64,000 nt of DNA from Dromiciops gliroides (Eukaryota > Chordata > Mammalia > Microbiotheria > Microbiotheriidae): positions 77,631,327 to 77,695,326 of the forward strand of contig NC_057861.1 in assembly GCF_019393635.1 (NCBI RefSeq). The letters run 5' to 3'. Shown piece after piece: positions 1 to 14,254 of this stretch. Both the position numbers and the translations under genes were made by a program. Within the stretch, counting starts at the first letter, position 1; every line of letters starts with the position of its first letter. Below the pieces are notes generated by a model that ran no database searches, was not told the DNA's origin, and saw nothing but the letters and a program-made list of their open reading frames with translations.

Positions 1-2300
<2,300 letters not shown>

Positions 2301-2975
2301 GAGGGACAGGAGTCAGAGGGTCTTAGAGGCCAGGTGGCCTGCTTCCTCTCTCTCCCTCGTCTAGCTCCCAGGGAAAAGGAAGGGAGCTGCCCCCCAGCCC
2401 ACGTACACACATACACACCTCCAGTGGGAGTCTGAGGCACTCGTCTTAAGCACAGGGGAACATCGGGCCCCCAGCCTAGGCAATGGCCTGACTCAATTCA
2501 GCCCAGCCCAGCCCAGCCCACTCTTTCCTCTCACTTGACAGTGGTAGGGCTTCTGGCAATGAGTGAGACTCGCAGAGGAGGGGAGCTGGAGACCCCAACC
2601 TGCAGTTAGCCTTATGTCTCCTGGGCCTGAAGGTCCTATTGTTAAGCCACTTCACCTCCCCACCTTTGCATCCTGGACTAGGGGTGGGCTGAGGCCCAGT
2701 TTATCTCCTCATGCCTGCCCTGGGGGAGCCTCTCTCCTCAGGTTCACCTTTGCCTTATCCTTGCCAACCCTCTTCCTGGCAGCTTTAGAACAGAGCATCC
2801 GGGGGTGGGGGGGGGAGTGGCTTTAGAGCCTTGGGAGGAGAAGCCCTCGCCTAGGCTCCTGTCTCAGGTTCAGACCCCTTTGGGGGCAAATGCCCTGGGT
2901 TTGGGGCAAGGGAATGGGGGCATCCATATATTTTTATTCTGTGAAACTTGATAAAAGAATTTTCTGCCATTGGTG
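2301..2975 (+). other. PPP1R16A: PPP1R16A 3' UTR, unit A
   Basis: No coding potential follows the TGA. A variant poly(A) signal GATAAA lies at 2950-2955 and is followed by a T/G-rich stretch (gtgttgctgtctttttgtgt), so cleavage near 2970 is likely. A short run of cccagc repeats sits near 2503-2520. Unit B lacks about 800 bp corresponding to roughly 2085-2882, including the end of the coding exon and most of this UTR. Confidence 0.6.
2950..2955 (+). terminator. Candidate variant poly(A) signal GATAAA for PPP1R16A
   Basis: GATAAA is a known weak variant of AATAAA. It is followed at a suitable distance by a GT/T-rich element. No canonical AATAAA was seen between the stop codon and this point. 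Confidence 0.45.
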
Positions 2976-3162
2976 TTGCTGTCTTTTTGTGTGTCCATGA
3001 AGGATAATGGTCTCTGCTTGTCACACCCCTATTCTCTGTGTGTGTCCAGAAAGGTTTCATGGGCCCAGTGGAGGGCTGACTTGTGCACCTCCCACCCCCC
3101 CACCATAAATCACATGCCTGAAGAAAATAGTGAAGCGAGGCATATTTGCATAGTGTGGTGGA

Positions 3163-3312
3163 AAGAACACTAAAGTGTCATACAGGACACCTGGGTTCAA
3201 CCCCTAGCACTTCTCCAAGCTCTGTGACTGAACAAGTCAATCTGTTCTCTGCAAAATGAGGGTGTAAGAGACTGTCTCTAAGATAGGTTCTCTCTCTAAT
3301 CTATGATTCTTT
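3163..3312 (+). repeat. Degraded MIR-type SINE
   Basis: The order of sequence (cacctgggttcaac, ctctgtgactgaacaagtca, ctgcaaaatgagggtg, then ctctaatctatgattct) matches the usual MIR layout with its 3' extension. The unit B counterpart is at about 30,463-30,605. Confidence 0.5.
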
Positions 3313-4027
3313 GTCCATGTGCCCATGTCTGTGTGTGTGTGCATGCGCATGTGTATGTGTGTCTGTGTGAGAAAGTATACAGGTGAAAAGAATGCAAAAT
3401 CAGATTCCTGATTTGCCCTTCTTCAGGGAAGGAGGACACACATGCAAAGGACATAGTAGAGGGAGCCAGTGATTGGACTTAGGTGGTGGGGAAGATGGGT
3501 CGGATGGGCAGGCTGGGGTTAAGTTTAGCGTGGGATGGCACAACTGCTGCTAAAAAGGTCATTGGGGGAGGGGAGCTATCTGGCCCTGCCTGGGATCCAA
3601 GCCCATATTAGCTTTGTACCCTGGGAGAGAAAAGGGCTGAGTAGAGAGAAGCTTGCTGCCCACTTTATTCCAAGAGGTGAGACCTCTGGGAGGAAAGATG
3701 CATTTTCATTCAACCTCCAAGCAAGGGCAGATTCAAAGCCAGTGTGGGTGCCCTGGGATATCTCTGCTTCTTTGCATGGAGTTAGATTTGGGGAAATAGG
3801 CAAAGGCAACTCTGGACAGGGCAGAGCAGTGGTCAGCCTTAGGGCTGAGAACATGCCAAGCACAGCGGGGATCAGCTCTGGAAGCAGAGCAAAACTTGGT
3901 TGGGCTACTTAAAGAGATGATCCTTAAAGAAAGGGAAAGAGGGAAACTGGACTAGATGAGGATAAGGGACTCCTAACTCCTCATGCCCCCTGGTGGGGGG
4001 CCCTCTGACCATCTTTCTTGCTGCCAG

Positions 4028-4078
4028 GGGTGGGGAACTCGGAGAGAGGACCTAGGAAACCTGGACACTACCCACGAG
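4028..4078 (+). promoter_or_regulatory. Candidate non-coding 5' UTR exon of GPT, unit A
   Basis: A short conserved stretch is bordered by a possible acceptor (ctgccag ending at 4027) and a strong donor, GTGAGT, at 4079. The same block with both sites occurs in unit B at 33,011-33,061, inside otherwise diverged sequence. The GPT ATG exon has its own acceptor just upstream of the start codon, so at least one 5' UTR exon must lie upstream. Transcript evidence is absent, so this remains a candidate. Confidence 0.35.
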
Positions 4079-5227
4079 GTGAGTGTGGTGCCGGGAGAGA
4101 GGGCTGGACTGTGATCCCACCCCAGGTAGATGTGGTAGAAGTGGGTTGGAAGTTCACAGTCCTTCAGGACTGGGAACAAAATGACCCCATGTATCCTGGT
4201 TCAGTTACTTCCAAGTGGGTTCTCCTCCAGGCCTGGGGCTTAGAGGATGGTTACACTGATGTCCATCCTTGCTCATACTCCCCTCCTCCCAGAGTCTTCC
4301 CTCTAGAAAGTGATTTACTCTGCATTCCCCTCCCTATTCCCCCAAACACACTGGTGTCCAGGAAGCCTAGAGGAGTTATAGTCTGGTGGATAAGAGGATA
4401 TGGGGCTCTGGGAGCCTTTCAATAACTCCTATCCAACTTCTCCCACCAATCAAAGGCCGAGAAGATTGGGGAACTAAGGATTCCCAGGGAGCAGCACTCC
4501 TAAGGTGTTCTCTTTGGGACAGATCTGAGCCCTTCTGGAAACAAGTGGCTCCTCTGTCGTTCCTGCCCCAACTCTAGCCCAGTCCTTTTCCTCCCTAATT
4601 CAGTACTTAGCTCCCCCAGCACAAGTTTCCCACCCTCCCTCTCCTCCCCCAATTCCTTTTGCCTGATCCTCTGGGACCACTGCCTTCCCTCACCAGCTTT
4701 CTGTTCCCTTCCCAAAGGTCTCATGTCTCTTTTCCTTACCACCCCTCCTCCATGTATGTCCCTTCTCTTGTCCCACCTTCATGTAGTTCTTTTCTTCATC
4801 CCTTTGTCTCCTACCCCGTCTTTCCAACATGTCCCGCTCTTCCCTCTTCCCTGACCTACTCCTCCTTACTTCACCTCAGCATGCCTCCCTCTCTAACCCC
4901 TTCTTCCCTGTCTGCTCTTCCCTCTTGGGCCCTAAACCCCATTTATCCTCCTTCCCCTCTGACTTTCTCCTAGAAAGTCCTTCTTGCCTTTCCTGCCTTC
5001 CCAGTAGCCTTATGTGGTGCCTTTATGCCCCTTTCTCCTCTTCCTCTCCCTCCATCTCTTTCCTGCCCTTGCTCCCTTCAGTCCTCTTCCTCTGTCCCCC
5101 CCACCCACCTCTCCTTCACACCCTCCCAGAAGAGCCCAGCAGCCTTACCCTGCCATGAGGGAGGCTGTATGGGATCCTATCATGGGATGGGGAACTTGAG
5201 TAAGCTTCGTACGTTTCCTCCATGTAG

Positions 5228-5237
5228 GACCATGGCA
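5228..5237 (+). promoter_or_regulatory. GPT-A start context
   Basis: The acceptor ...tgtag ends at 5227 and is followed by GACCATGGCA, a strong Kozak context with G at +4 and a purine at -3 (the A of GACC). This fixes the start codon at 5232. Confidence 0.6.
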
Positions 5238-5525
5238 AAGACTAACATGAAGCAACAGCTAGTGAATGGGATTCGGGACAAGGTGCTGACTATGGACACC
5301 ATGAACCAATCCGTGAAAAACATGGAGTATGCCGTGCTAGGGCCCATCTTGTTGCGGGCTATGGAGCTGGAGAGAGAGCTGAAACAGGTATTGTCCTGGG
5401 TTCTTCTCACCCCTTGTCCCCTTCCCAGACACTTGCTCAGTCAGAGCTGTAATCTCTCCCTGAGGTAAGCACTAACTCTTCCTCTCTTCCTCCCTTCCTT
5501 CCTTCCCTTCTTTCCTCCTTCACCC

Positions 5526-5655
5526 ATTCCTTCCTTCCTTCCTTCCTTCCTTCCTTCCTTCCTTCCTTCCTTCCTTCCTTCCTTCCTTCCTTCCTTCCTT
5601 CCTTCCTTCCTTCCTTCCTTCCTTCCTTCCTTCCTTCCTTCCTTCCTTCCTTCCT
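5526..5655. repeat. (TTCC)n microsatellite in GPT-A intron 1
   Basis: About 130 bases of uninterrupted ttcc units, followed by a C/G homopolymer-rich stretch. Unit B has only a short, imperfect TTCC-rich tract at about 36,160-36,235, so the array expanded in unit A or collapsed in unit B. Confidence 0.95.
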
Positions 5656-6759
5656 GCCCCCCCCCGCCCCCCCATCGCTCCTTCAGTAGTTAATTGGAGC
5701 GCCTAACCATTGTGCTTAGCCCTACCAACTTCTTCCTCCCAATCCAGCTTGGTTCAGTTCTGGCCATACCTAATTCTTGAGGGATGTCACTTACCTGTCC
5801 CACAACCACATAACCTCCATGCCAACCTTTGCACATGCCCTGGGTCAGGGGCTCCATGTTCCCATGCTTGAGATTACCCAAAGGTGACAAAGCCCTTGAG
5901 TAATAGGTATAAAGAACATATGTAATATAGGGGTAAGGAGGGTGTAGCCAGACATTGCCACAGGTGTCGTGTCCCCTACAAGGCCAGGGCTCCCTCTCCA
6001 GGCACCTGTGGACTGTGGTCAGGAAGAGAAGGTGGACCCAAATTGTCTTACCACCTTTCCCAGTTGTGGGGTTTCAGCTGGGATGGGCCCCTGGCTCAGA
6101 GCCTTCTGCCCTCCTCCCTTAGTATGGCTGTGGGGCTGTAGGGGAGAGGCTGAATGAGTAAGGAATTCATCCTGTGCTCTCCCACCCCTTGGCAGGGGCC
6201 CTGTAGCTTGTCTAGGCAGAATGGGGCAGGCACTGGGAGGGGCCAGGCCCCCTCTCCCCTCAGGGTCATTTGGTGGTGGGAGCCCAGACAGTTGGGCAGG
6301 GAGGAGGATGAGGGGTAGAGCGAGAGTTCTCCCCTCTCCTTCTCCCTCCCTCTCTCTCTCTCCAGGGTGTGAAGAAGCCCTTTACAGAGATTATCCGGGC
6401 CAATATTGGAGACGCCCATGCTATGGGCCAGAAGCCAATCACTTTTATACGCCAGGTGAGAGGCCCTGGCCCCCCCCCCACTCCCTTCCAGCTCAGTACC
6501 TGTCCCCTCCCTCCCTGGGGAGGACCCCATGGGCCTTCACTTTGTGCCCTTCCCTTCTTCCACATAATTCTCAGGTCTTGGCCCTCTGCCAGTACCCGGA
6601 TCTCCTGAGCAGCCCATCTTTCCCAGAAGATGCCAAGAAACAGGCAATGAGAATCTTACAGGCCTGTGAGGGCCAGAGTGCAGGTGAGTCCTTTCCCTGC
6701 CCATTCCCTCAAAGTGCCCTCTTGCCACCTCAGGCAGCTTGTCCCTGGATGTCTAGCAG

Positions 6760-6912
6760 AAGAATCTGGTTTTGAGTCTTAGCTCTGCTGTGTGACCTTG
6801 GACAGATCACTTCCCCTCTCTGGGGCTGTTTCCTCTTCTGTAAAATGAGGGGGTTGAACTGATGATTTCTGAGGCCCCTTGCAGCTTTGTATCTAAAATA
6901 CAATGGTTCTGA
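6760..6912 (+). repeat. MIR-type SINE in GPT-A intron 3
   Basis: Contains ctgctgtgtgaccttggac, gatcacttcccctctctggg, ttcctcttctgtaaaatgag and the 3' extension ending near caatggttctga. The unit B copy lies at about 37,319-37,471 and is almost identical. Confidence 0.7.
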
Positions 6913-8821
6913 AGGGGAGACATGGTCCCACCCTCAGGGGCCCTATGATCTAAATGGGAGTGTGGCTCTGCCCATAGTCCCCGTGCTTTTTTTCTGACCC
7001 TTGCCCATCTCAATCCTTCCCCCCCCCCAATCCCCGGCTTAGGTGCTTACAGTGCCAGTTCTGGCATCCATTTGATTCGAGAAGATGTGGCCAGGTACAT
7101 TGAGCAGCGTGATGGGGGCATTGCTTCTGACCCTGAGAACATCTTTCTGTCCACAGGAGCCAGCACAGCCATCATGGTATATTTTCCTCTTTCTTTATCT
7201 CTTCCCTCCCCTCATCTGATTTCCTTAGACCCCTCCCCACCCCACCCCCTGCTCAGCCTTTCCCCAAGCAGCCTTTGACATAGAAGTCCCCATTGGACCT
7301 GAGCTTGGCACAGCCTATACATAGTTGGCAAGGAAATGAGGAGAGGGAAGGGTGCATACAGGGTACACATGGCCCCAGACATCCAGTGAAGGTTGGGGGA
7401 AGAGGTAAAGGGTATTGGCAAGAGGGAGGCCCTGTCCCCTGACTCAGCTTTTCCCTGTCTTCTCCAGGTAGTGCTGAATCTGTTGGTGTCAGGCAAAGGC
7501 AAGAGTAGGACAGGAGTCATGATTCTTATTCCCCAATACCCATTGTATTCAGCCACCCTGGCTGAATTTGATGCTGTCCAGATCAACTACTACTTGGATG
7601 AGGAGCATCAGTGGGCACTAGATGTGTCTGAGTTGCAAAGGGCACTAGATCAGGCCAAAGCTCACTGCCAGCCTCGGGTCCTGTGTGTCATCAATCCTGG
7701 CAACCCCACAGGTAGATTTCCCTGGCCCTAGCCTCAACCACTCCCCTGCTAATCTGGTCCCATTGTCCACCCCCTCCTCTGGCCCTTGGGCATCATGCTC
7801 CCCGAGTCTTGGGTTGGGGATCTGCTCATGGATTCATCCCCTGCCCCACCCCCTAGCCTTAGCACCAGAACTCCCTGCCAGTCTACTTCTGTCACCCTCT
7901 GGTCCCCTGTGACGTCCTATGACCTGCTATCCCCTTTTGTACCCCTTACCCTAAAACCCAGGGCAGGTCCAGAGCCGTGAGAACATCGAAGCTGTCATAA
8001 GATTTGCCTATGAGAAACATCTCTTCCTGCTGGCTGATGAGGTGCTTAGGCAGGGGTCCTGCCAGGGAGGTTAGGGCTGGCTGAGGGGAGGCCTCAGGGG
8101 TGGATTTCACTGGGAATGTGACCTCCTTTCTACCTGGACCCTCAGGTTTACCAGGACAACATATATGCTGAGGGATCCCAGTTTCACTCATTCAAGAAGG
8201 TGCTGATGGAGATGGGCCCACCCTATTCCCAGCAGCTTGAGCTTGCTTCCTTCCACTCCTGCTCTAAAGGCTACATGGGCGAGTAAGATGCAGGGACTGC
8301 TTCCCCTTCTTGGCCAGGGAGACACAGAGATTCTTCCTATCCTTCCAAGCCAGGGAGATGTGGGAATCCACCCTACACCCCCCCCCCAATGAATAAGAAA
8401 TCATCATCCCCAGATAATAAGCCCCACCCATCCCCTGGCACTGCTCAGGTATGCCCAAGGCCCTGAGTTTCCCTGGAACCCCTTCCCCAATTCCTGGGTT
8501 CTTCTGATCCTCTGACACTCCCCTTCCCAGGTGTGGGTTCTGAGGGGGCTACACAGAAGTGGTGAATATGGACCCTTCAGTAAAGCAGCAGATGACAAAA
8601 CTGATGTCAGTTCGGCTGTGCCCACCTGTACCAGGGCAAATTATCATGGACATAGTGACGAATCCCCCCAAACCTGGGGATCCCTCTTATCAGCAATTCC
8701 ATCAGGTGAGTAGGAGCCAGGCCAAGGGAGATGGTGGGATGGGATGGGGCACCCTGCATGCTGGGGAACCTTCTTCCCAGTAACATTTCCAGGGGTAAGT
8801 GGTTCCAGGGATCACAGATGG

Positions 8822-8980
8822 GGGCCTCTCTTTCAAGCTGGAAGTGACCTAGGACATGGTCTGGTCCAATCCCTTCTTTGTGGAGGAGAGGAAACTGAAG
8901 CATGGCCAAGGATTTGCACTTGCCTAAAGTCACATACATGGAGAATGTGAGAGCTAGGACTTGATCCAGCAGAAACACAC
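8822..8980 (-). repeat. MIR-like element and adjoining older repeat in GPT-A intron 8
   Basis: The tract gaggaaactgaagcatggcc, then gtcacatacatggagaatg and gctaggacttgatcc, reads as a degraded reverse-strand MIR. The rest of intron 8 (about 8,980-10,310) includes a low-divergence marsupial interspersed sequence of unassigned family. It is present nearly unchanged in unit B at about 39,415-40,905. Confidence 0.4.
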
Positions 8981-10556
8981 AGCCCTGGGGATACTGAGTG
9001 CCAGGGAAGGTTGGACCTGGTTTGGATGCAACATGAGCCATGTCTTTCTCATGGAGCTCACAGGCTGAAGGGGGGAAAAGGGGGACAATATTATACAAGT
9101 GCATGAGACAAGAGCAAGCAAGGTGCCTTGTGAGGCCAGAGGGAAGGCTGTAACCAACCCAGGGCACCTGCTTGGAGGTGGTGCCCTGGGAGGTGGGCTT
9201 TAGAGGATGAGGAGGAATAAACCCCATGGCATGGCTGCCAAGAACACAGGGAGACCCCTGTTCCACAGTGAAGCATGGGAGAACTTTGGAAATGTTGAGC
9301 ATCCCAAGAGAGCATCCCAGGCACACAGGGGAATATGGACAAAGGCTTGTATTGCAGGGAGCACAATCCCTTCTTGGGGTGTAGGGAGTAAGCAGTGTGT
9401 GGCCATAGATATAGTGCAGGGAGAAGAGGAAGGAATGTTGGGAAAGTTAGGGTGGTGCCAGTCCATGGGGAGGCTGGAATGGCAGACAAATGGAGAAAGC
9501 AGAGGGGAGAGGAGCCATTGGGGAAGGCAGGTGGCAGTGAGGGCAGATACTGCATGATGGAAGTGGGAGTAGTGAGGAAGAAAGGGACGAGATCACCTGG
9601 ATGGGAGAGGGGAGGGAGGAGGAAGAGATCCAGATAACAAGCACAGAAGCCTGGTGCCCTGGAGGGGTGGGGAGGTCAGAAAGAGGAGGCAGCTGAGTTG
9701 GGGGCAACACTGGAGGTTAGACATGCTGGATTTGAGGTGCCAGGGGGACCCCCACTAGGAGGCATCACCTCAGTTCTGGGGGATGTGATTCGATGACACC
9801 CAAAGAGGGGACACAGACCTGGGCACCTTCTGCAAAGATGGGATTCATTCACTCAGCAGCTCTTCCCTCCTGCCAACCAGTACAAAGGATGGAATAATCC
9901 CTGCTGGCACAGTTTCCCTTAGAGTGGGGGAGACAAGGCTGATGGGATTGCCAAGGGGGAAAGTACAAATAGAAGCGAGGAGGGCCAGGGGCAGACCCAC
10001 ACTGAGGCCAGGAGGAGACAGAGAAGGACTAGACAGAGAGGGAGAAGAACCCGGGGACAGGACAGTGTGTGCTGCCTCTGGTTGTGCAGGAGAAGGAGGA
10101 AGGGAGGCTGTCAGCCACAGGGTCTAAACCTGCAGAGGCTGAGGAAGGAGAAATGGCAGCTGGATCTGGGGGTCGGGTCATTGGAGACCTCAGAGAGTTT
10201 CAGCAGAGTGTTGTAGGGATCCAGCAGGCTGTCCATTTCAGAGACTGCCCCCTGAAGTTGTGGGGTGGGGTGGTGGACATGCTGCCTGAACCCCCACTCT
10301 TCTTTCCACCCAGGAGAAGACGGCTGTGCTAGCAGACCTGGCAGAGAAGGCCCTGCTCACAGAGAAGATTTTAAACAAGACCCCTGGCATCCACTGTAAC
10401 CCAGTGCAAGGGGCCATGTACTCTTTCCCGCCGCATCCAGCTACCCCCCAAAGCAGTGCAGCATGCAAAGGTGTGAGGCAACCCTTCCTTGGGGTGGGCG
10501 GTGGGGATGGGCTGTGAGGGGCTGGGGTGGTCTGGACCTAAGGGCCTTGACCCTGA

Positions 10557-10850
<294 letters not shown>

Positions 10851-11383
10851 TAGATGGGGAGGGAGGTTGCCTGTGAGAACTGCAGCCTGCTGGCTCAGGG
10901 GCCCCTTCCAGAGCACTGAGGGGAGATGCTAACCACTGACCTTTCCTCCCCTTCCCTTCCACCCCCAGGATGACTATTCTTCCCTCTCTGGAGAAGCTGA
11001 AGATCTTTCTAGAGAAACTAAGCCAATTTTATGCCAAGTTTATTCAGGAATATTCCTAATGGACAGAGACTGAAGGGAAAAGAGGGGAGGAAGACTACTC
11101 CTGCCCCTCCATTGTCTAGTCCATCTCTGGAAATAGGTCTTGGGCCCCTACCTGTCTGTTTCCCTCCTTCCCTGAGACTCCCTCTCCCTGCCCTGGGAGC
11201 TGTTGGGGAAAGGCTGAGAAATACAAGATGGTGGACAGTGCACAAGGGTATCTGGACAGACTTAGAGAGGGATGTGGTGCCCAGCATCTCTCTGAGGGTC
11301 CCAAAGGGGGAGAACCATAGGTATTCCTGGGAGGTACCAGGGCTGAGGGAGTGCATCCCTAGGCCCCTATTATGGGGCATCTT

Positions 11384-11389
11384 AATAAA
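11384..11389 (+). terminator. Poly(A) signal AATAAA, GPT-A
   Basis: Canonical AATAAA 325 bases after the stop codon, followed by the T/G-rich tract ggagatgttctgttg. Conserved in unit B at 41,904-41,909. Confidence 0.75.
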
Positions 11390-13069
11390 GATATTGGAGA
11401 TGTTCTGTTGCCCCTACTTCTTAGGAAGGATGAGAAAGGGGTATGAGGCTTTGTGGCTCCTGAGCGCCATGTATGTGCCTGGGCTTGGGGCTCCCGGATA
11501 ATGGGGCAAAACCATACAGAGTACATCCAGGAGCCTGACCTCCCATCACTCAGCCTGAGCATCATCAATCCCCACCTCCCACCAGTTCCTTGGAGGCTGC
11601 TTCTCTGTTAGGTTTCCACTGTGCCCCCAACTATCCCTGGCTCCATACCCTCCTTGTGGGCTTCTGTCAGGCTGTTGATGCAGCTTCAGAGCCCCTCTCC
11701 CCACAGACTCCTTGATTTCCCACAACTGTATATCTCAAGTCCCCACAGGATAGAGACATGGGCAGCCTCCCATGGTCCTTCAGGGTGAGGAATAAGCCAG
11801 TTCCAAAATCTAATTCAGCCATCATTTATAAATAGTCTCCTATGGGAGGAGCCTGGTGATTAAGGCTCAGGAGGCAAAGATTACATGAGACGTCCCCCCC
11901 AACCCCCATCTCCCCCCACACAGAGTCCACAGTGTAGTGGAGAAATGAAATGTCTGCTGAGAAATAGTGGCATAGCAGGATAATGTCAAGGACTACCTGG
12001 ACAAGAGAATGTCAGGTAGCAGTGACTTCCCAGTGACCAAGAGATAGTTGTGTGAGGTATGGGAAGGAGGGAGAGTGGCTTTGGCCACCTTGGGCTCCCA
12101 TCCCGGCTCTTCCCTTTAGTGCCTGTGGGACCTCTGGCTTCCCTGGACCTTGGCTTGTTCAGCTGTAAGAAGAGGGAATTGTACTAGATCATCTAAGGTT
12201 CCTTCAGACCCCACATCCTGGAACCCTGAGTCAGCCTTCTCTGGATCTGCTCCTTCTGGGGCACCTTTGCCCTTCAGTTTCAGGGCTTTCACCTTTCACT
12301 GCTATTGGAACTTTTTATAACTGAACCCCACCCAGAGATCTCTGAGCTTCTGACATGCCTGCCTCAGCCACTCACCCCCAGCCTACTAGATGCCCTGGGT
12401 TCTGATCAGCTACAGCAACACTGCAACCCCTGTCCTGCAGGCTCCATAGCCTAGCTCCTCTTTCCCTTGAGTCACCTTAGCTTGTTCCCCACCCCAGAAC
12501 AAAAGCTGAGTGTCTTCTAGAGTTTGTTTATGAGACCAAGGAAGAGCTCTTGTCTAGAATCAACCAGAATTCACTGGAGAATGATCATTAGGTTCCTGGA
12601 CAAAGAGAAAACGTCCCCCTCCCAGGCTTGGGGCATTTAAAAGTAAATAGTTCCTGGTGTCTACCTGGAGTCCTCTTGACTCCTTCCCTGCTTGAGGGGT
12701 CCATTCCTTCATGGCCTTGTGGTGTTTTCTGCTGTCTGCAGCCATACAATTTCCCCTGCCAATCTGAGATTGGTCCATCTGCATTGGCTCAGCTGAGCTC
12801 ATTGATCTGGGATATAGTCCCCAGCTCCACAGCCAATATGGAAACCACCCCTTTGGGTTTTGTTTCTCCACCAATGGTAGCAAGGACTCCCTGAGCCAGA
12901 TTCCTCCTTCCATGCCTCTTTCCCTGTAGGACAAGCAAGAATGGGGAAATGTAACAAGTACAGAAAGATTTCCTCATTACCTCAAACACAAGAATGACCT
13001 GACCTGGAAGATTCTGGGGTCCACATCTCACCTTAAAGTTCTTCCTCCCCCCCCCCAATTTCAGTATTT
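11390..13069. other. Intergenic, no gene seen (unit A)
   Basis: No open frame with gene-like character. A short MIR-type 3' fragment lies at about 12,117-12,225 (ttgttcagctgtaagaagag, tagatcatctaaggttcc). The stretch is about 99% identical to unit B 41,910-43,740, apart from a SINE inserted only in unit B. Confidence 0.6.
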
Positions 13070-13230
13070 AAAAAAAAATTTTTTTTTTTTGGAAGGGCAA
13101 TAAGGGTTAAGTGATTTGCCCAGGGTCACACAGCTAGTAAGTGTCAAGGCTCTGAGGTCGGATTTGAACTCAGGTCCTCCTGAATCCAGGGCTGGTGCTT
13201 TATCCACCTCACTGACTAGCTGCTCCCCCA
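13070..13230 (-). repeat. Marsupial SINE, type II, unit A only
   Basis: Reverse-strand SINE with a poly(T) start, gggcaataagggttaag, cacacagctagtaagtgtc and a tagctgctcccc end. It is flanked by direct repeats of ccccccaatttcagtattt (13,051-13,069 and 13,231-13,249). The empty site is at about 43,735-43,755 in unit B. Confidence 0.85.
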
Positions 13231-13771
13231 CCCCCCAATTTCAGTATTTTTAATTGAAAAGTCAAACATCAGGAAGCAGCAAGTGAATTATGTCTGAATA
13301 CTTAAGACATCATTGATTTGATGTCTTCTGCAGTCAGTGATGTTCTAAGAAGAAGCCAATCATAGACCCTGGCCTGGGTCAAGCTTTTCATGTTACCATT
13401 TAATTTCCCCCAAAACAAGGGAATCCATTTACTTGGAACTTTTAGTTTAAAAAAGAAGCCTGTCTTAACAATCACAATGTTTGCAGTTTACACAAAAAGA
13501 TAAAACCTGGCAGTTGGTGGGGTAGGTGTTACAGAATTTCAGATTTGGAAGAAACCTCAGTGACTTTATAATTCAACTCATAGTCAAAAAACAAACAAAA
13601 AAATAAGAATCTACAACATGCCTGACAAGTGGTTGTCCAACATGTGCTTAACAGTTTCCAAAGAAGGATGGGAGAACTTAGCACCACAATGGCAATCCAT
13701 TAGTCTGTCTTCCCCTGTGAGCTTCTGATGGCTAAGAAGTATAGAACCAACTAGTTTATCCCCTTACAATT

Positions 13772-13927
13772 CTTTTTTTTTTTTTTGGTGGGTCAGTGAG
13801 GGTTAAATGACTTGCCCAGTCACACAGCTAGTAAGTGTCAAGTGTCTGAGGTCAAATTTGAACTCAGGTCCTCCTGAATCCAGGGCCAATGCTTTATCCA
13901 CTGCACCACCTAGCTGCCCCCCCCCCC
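13772..13927 (-). repeat. Marsupial SINE, type II, unit A only
   Basis: Full-length reverse-strand copy with the diagnostic sequence gtcctcctgaatccagggcc. Target duplication is ccttacaattct/ccttacagttct. Unit B carries a different SINE at the homologous position (44,283-44,430). Confidence 0.88.
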
Positions 13928-13945
13928 TTACAGTTCTAATACATT

Positions 13946-14100
13946 CTTTTTTTTTTTTTTTTGCGGGGCAATGGGGGTTAAGTGACTTGCCCAGGGTCAC
14001 ACAGCTAGTACGTGTCAAGTGTCTGAGGTCGGATTTGAACTCAGGTCCTCCTGAATCCAGGGCCGGTGCTTTATCCACTGCGCCACCTAGCTGCCCCCGC
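13946..14100 (-). repeat. Marsupial SINE, type II, unit A only
   Basis: A second reverse-strand copy, 18 bases from the preceding one, with gcggggcaatgggggttaag and ggccggtgctttatccactg. It is followed again by ccttacagttctaa, so the two SINEs sit in a repeated target. Confidence 0.88.
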
Positions 14101-14254
14101 CCCTTACAGTTCTAAAGAGAATTGGAGACTTGGTTAAGGCAGTAGAGACTATCTGGTCCAATCCATATTTAAACAAGAATCCTCCACCATGCTCCCACAA
14201 TCTCTTAGAGACTTCCAACTGAAGAAACACCTCTTGGGGCATCCCATTCTACTG

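Larger units (their letters stand above)
2976..5231 (+). other. Intergenic and GPT 5' region, unit A (diverged and deleted)
   Basis: No coding gene is seen. This stretch aligns to 30,270-35,907 of unit B but differs at roughly one base in eight to ten up to about 4,805. It also lacks two blocks of about 1.7 kb present in unit B: one missing near 3,393-3,408 (unit B 30,670-32,370) and one near 4,608 (unit B 33,600-35,290). A degraded MIR-type element lies at about 3,163-3,312. From about 4,806 onward identity to unit B returns to about 99%, through a pyrimidine-rich intron leading to GPT coding exon 1. Confidence 0.65.

Noticed and set aside
4659-5158. Serine/proline-rich frames upstream of GPT
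   Set aside because: Produced by pyrimidine-rich intron sequence, with no conserved protein features.
13803-14115. Recurring frames with SGGPEFKSSLRHLTLTSCVTLGKSLNPHC
   Set aside because: This peptide is simply the SINE body translated. It recurs at every SINE and is not a protein family.
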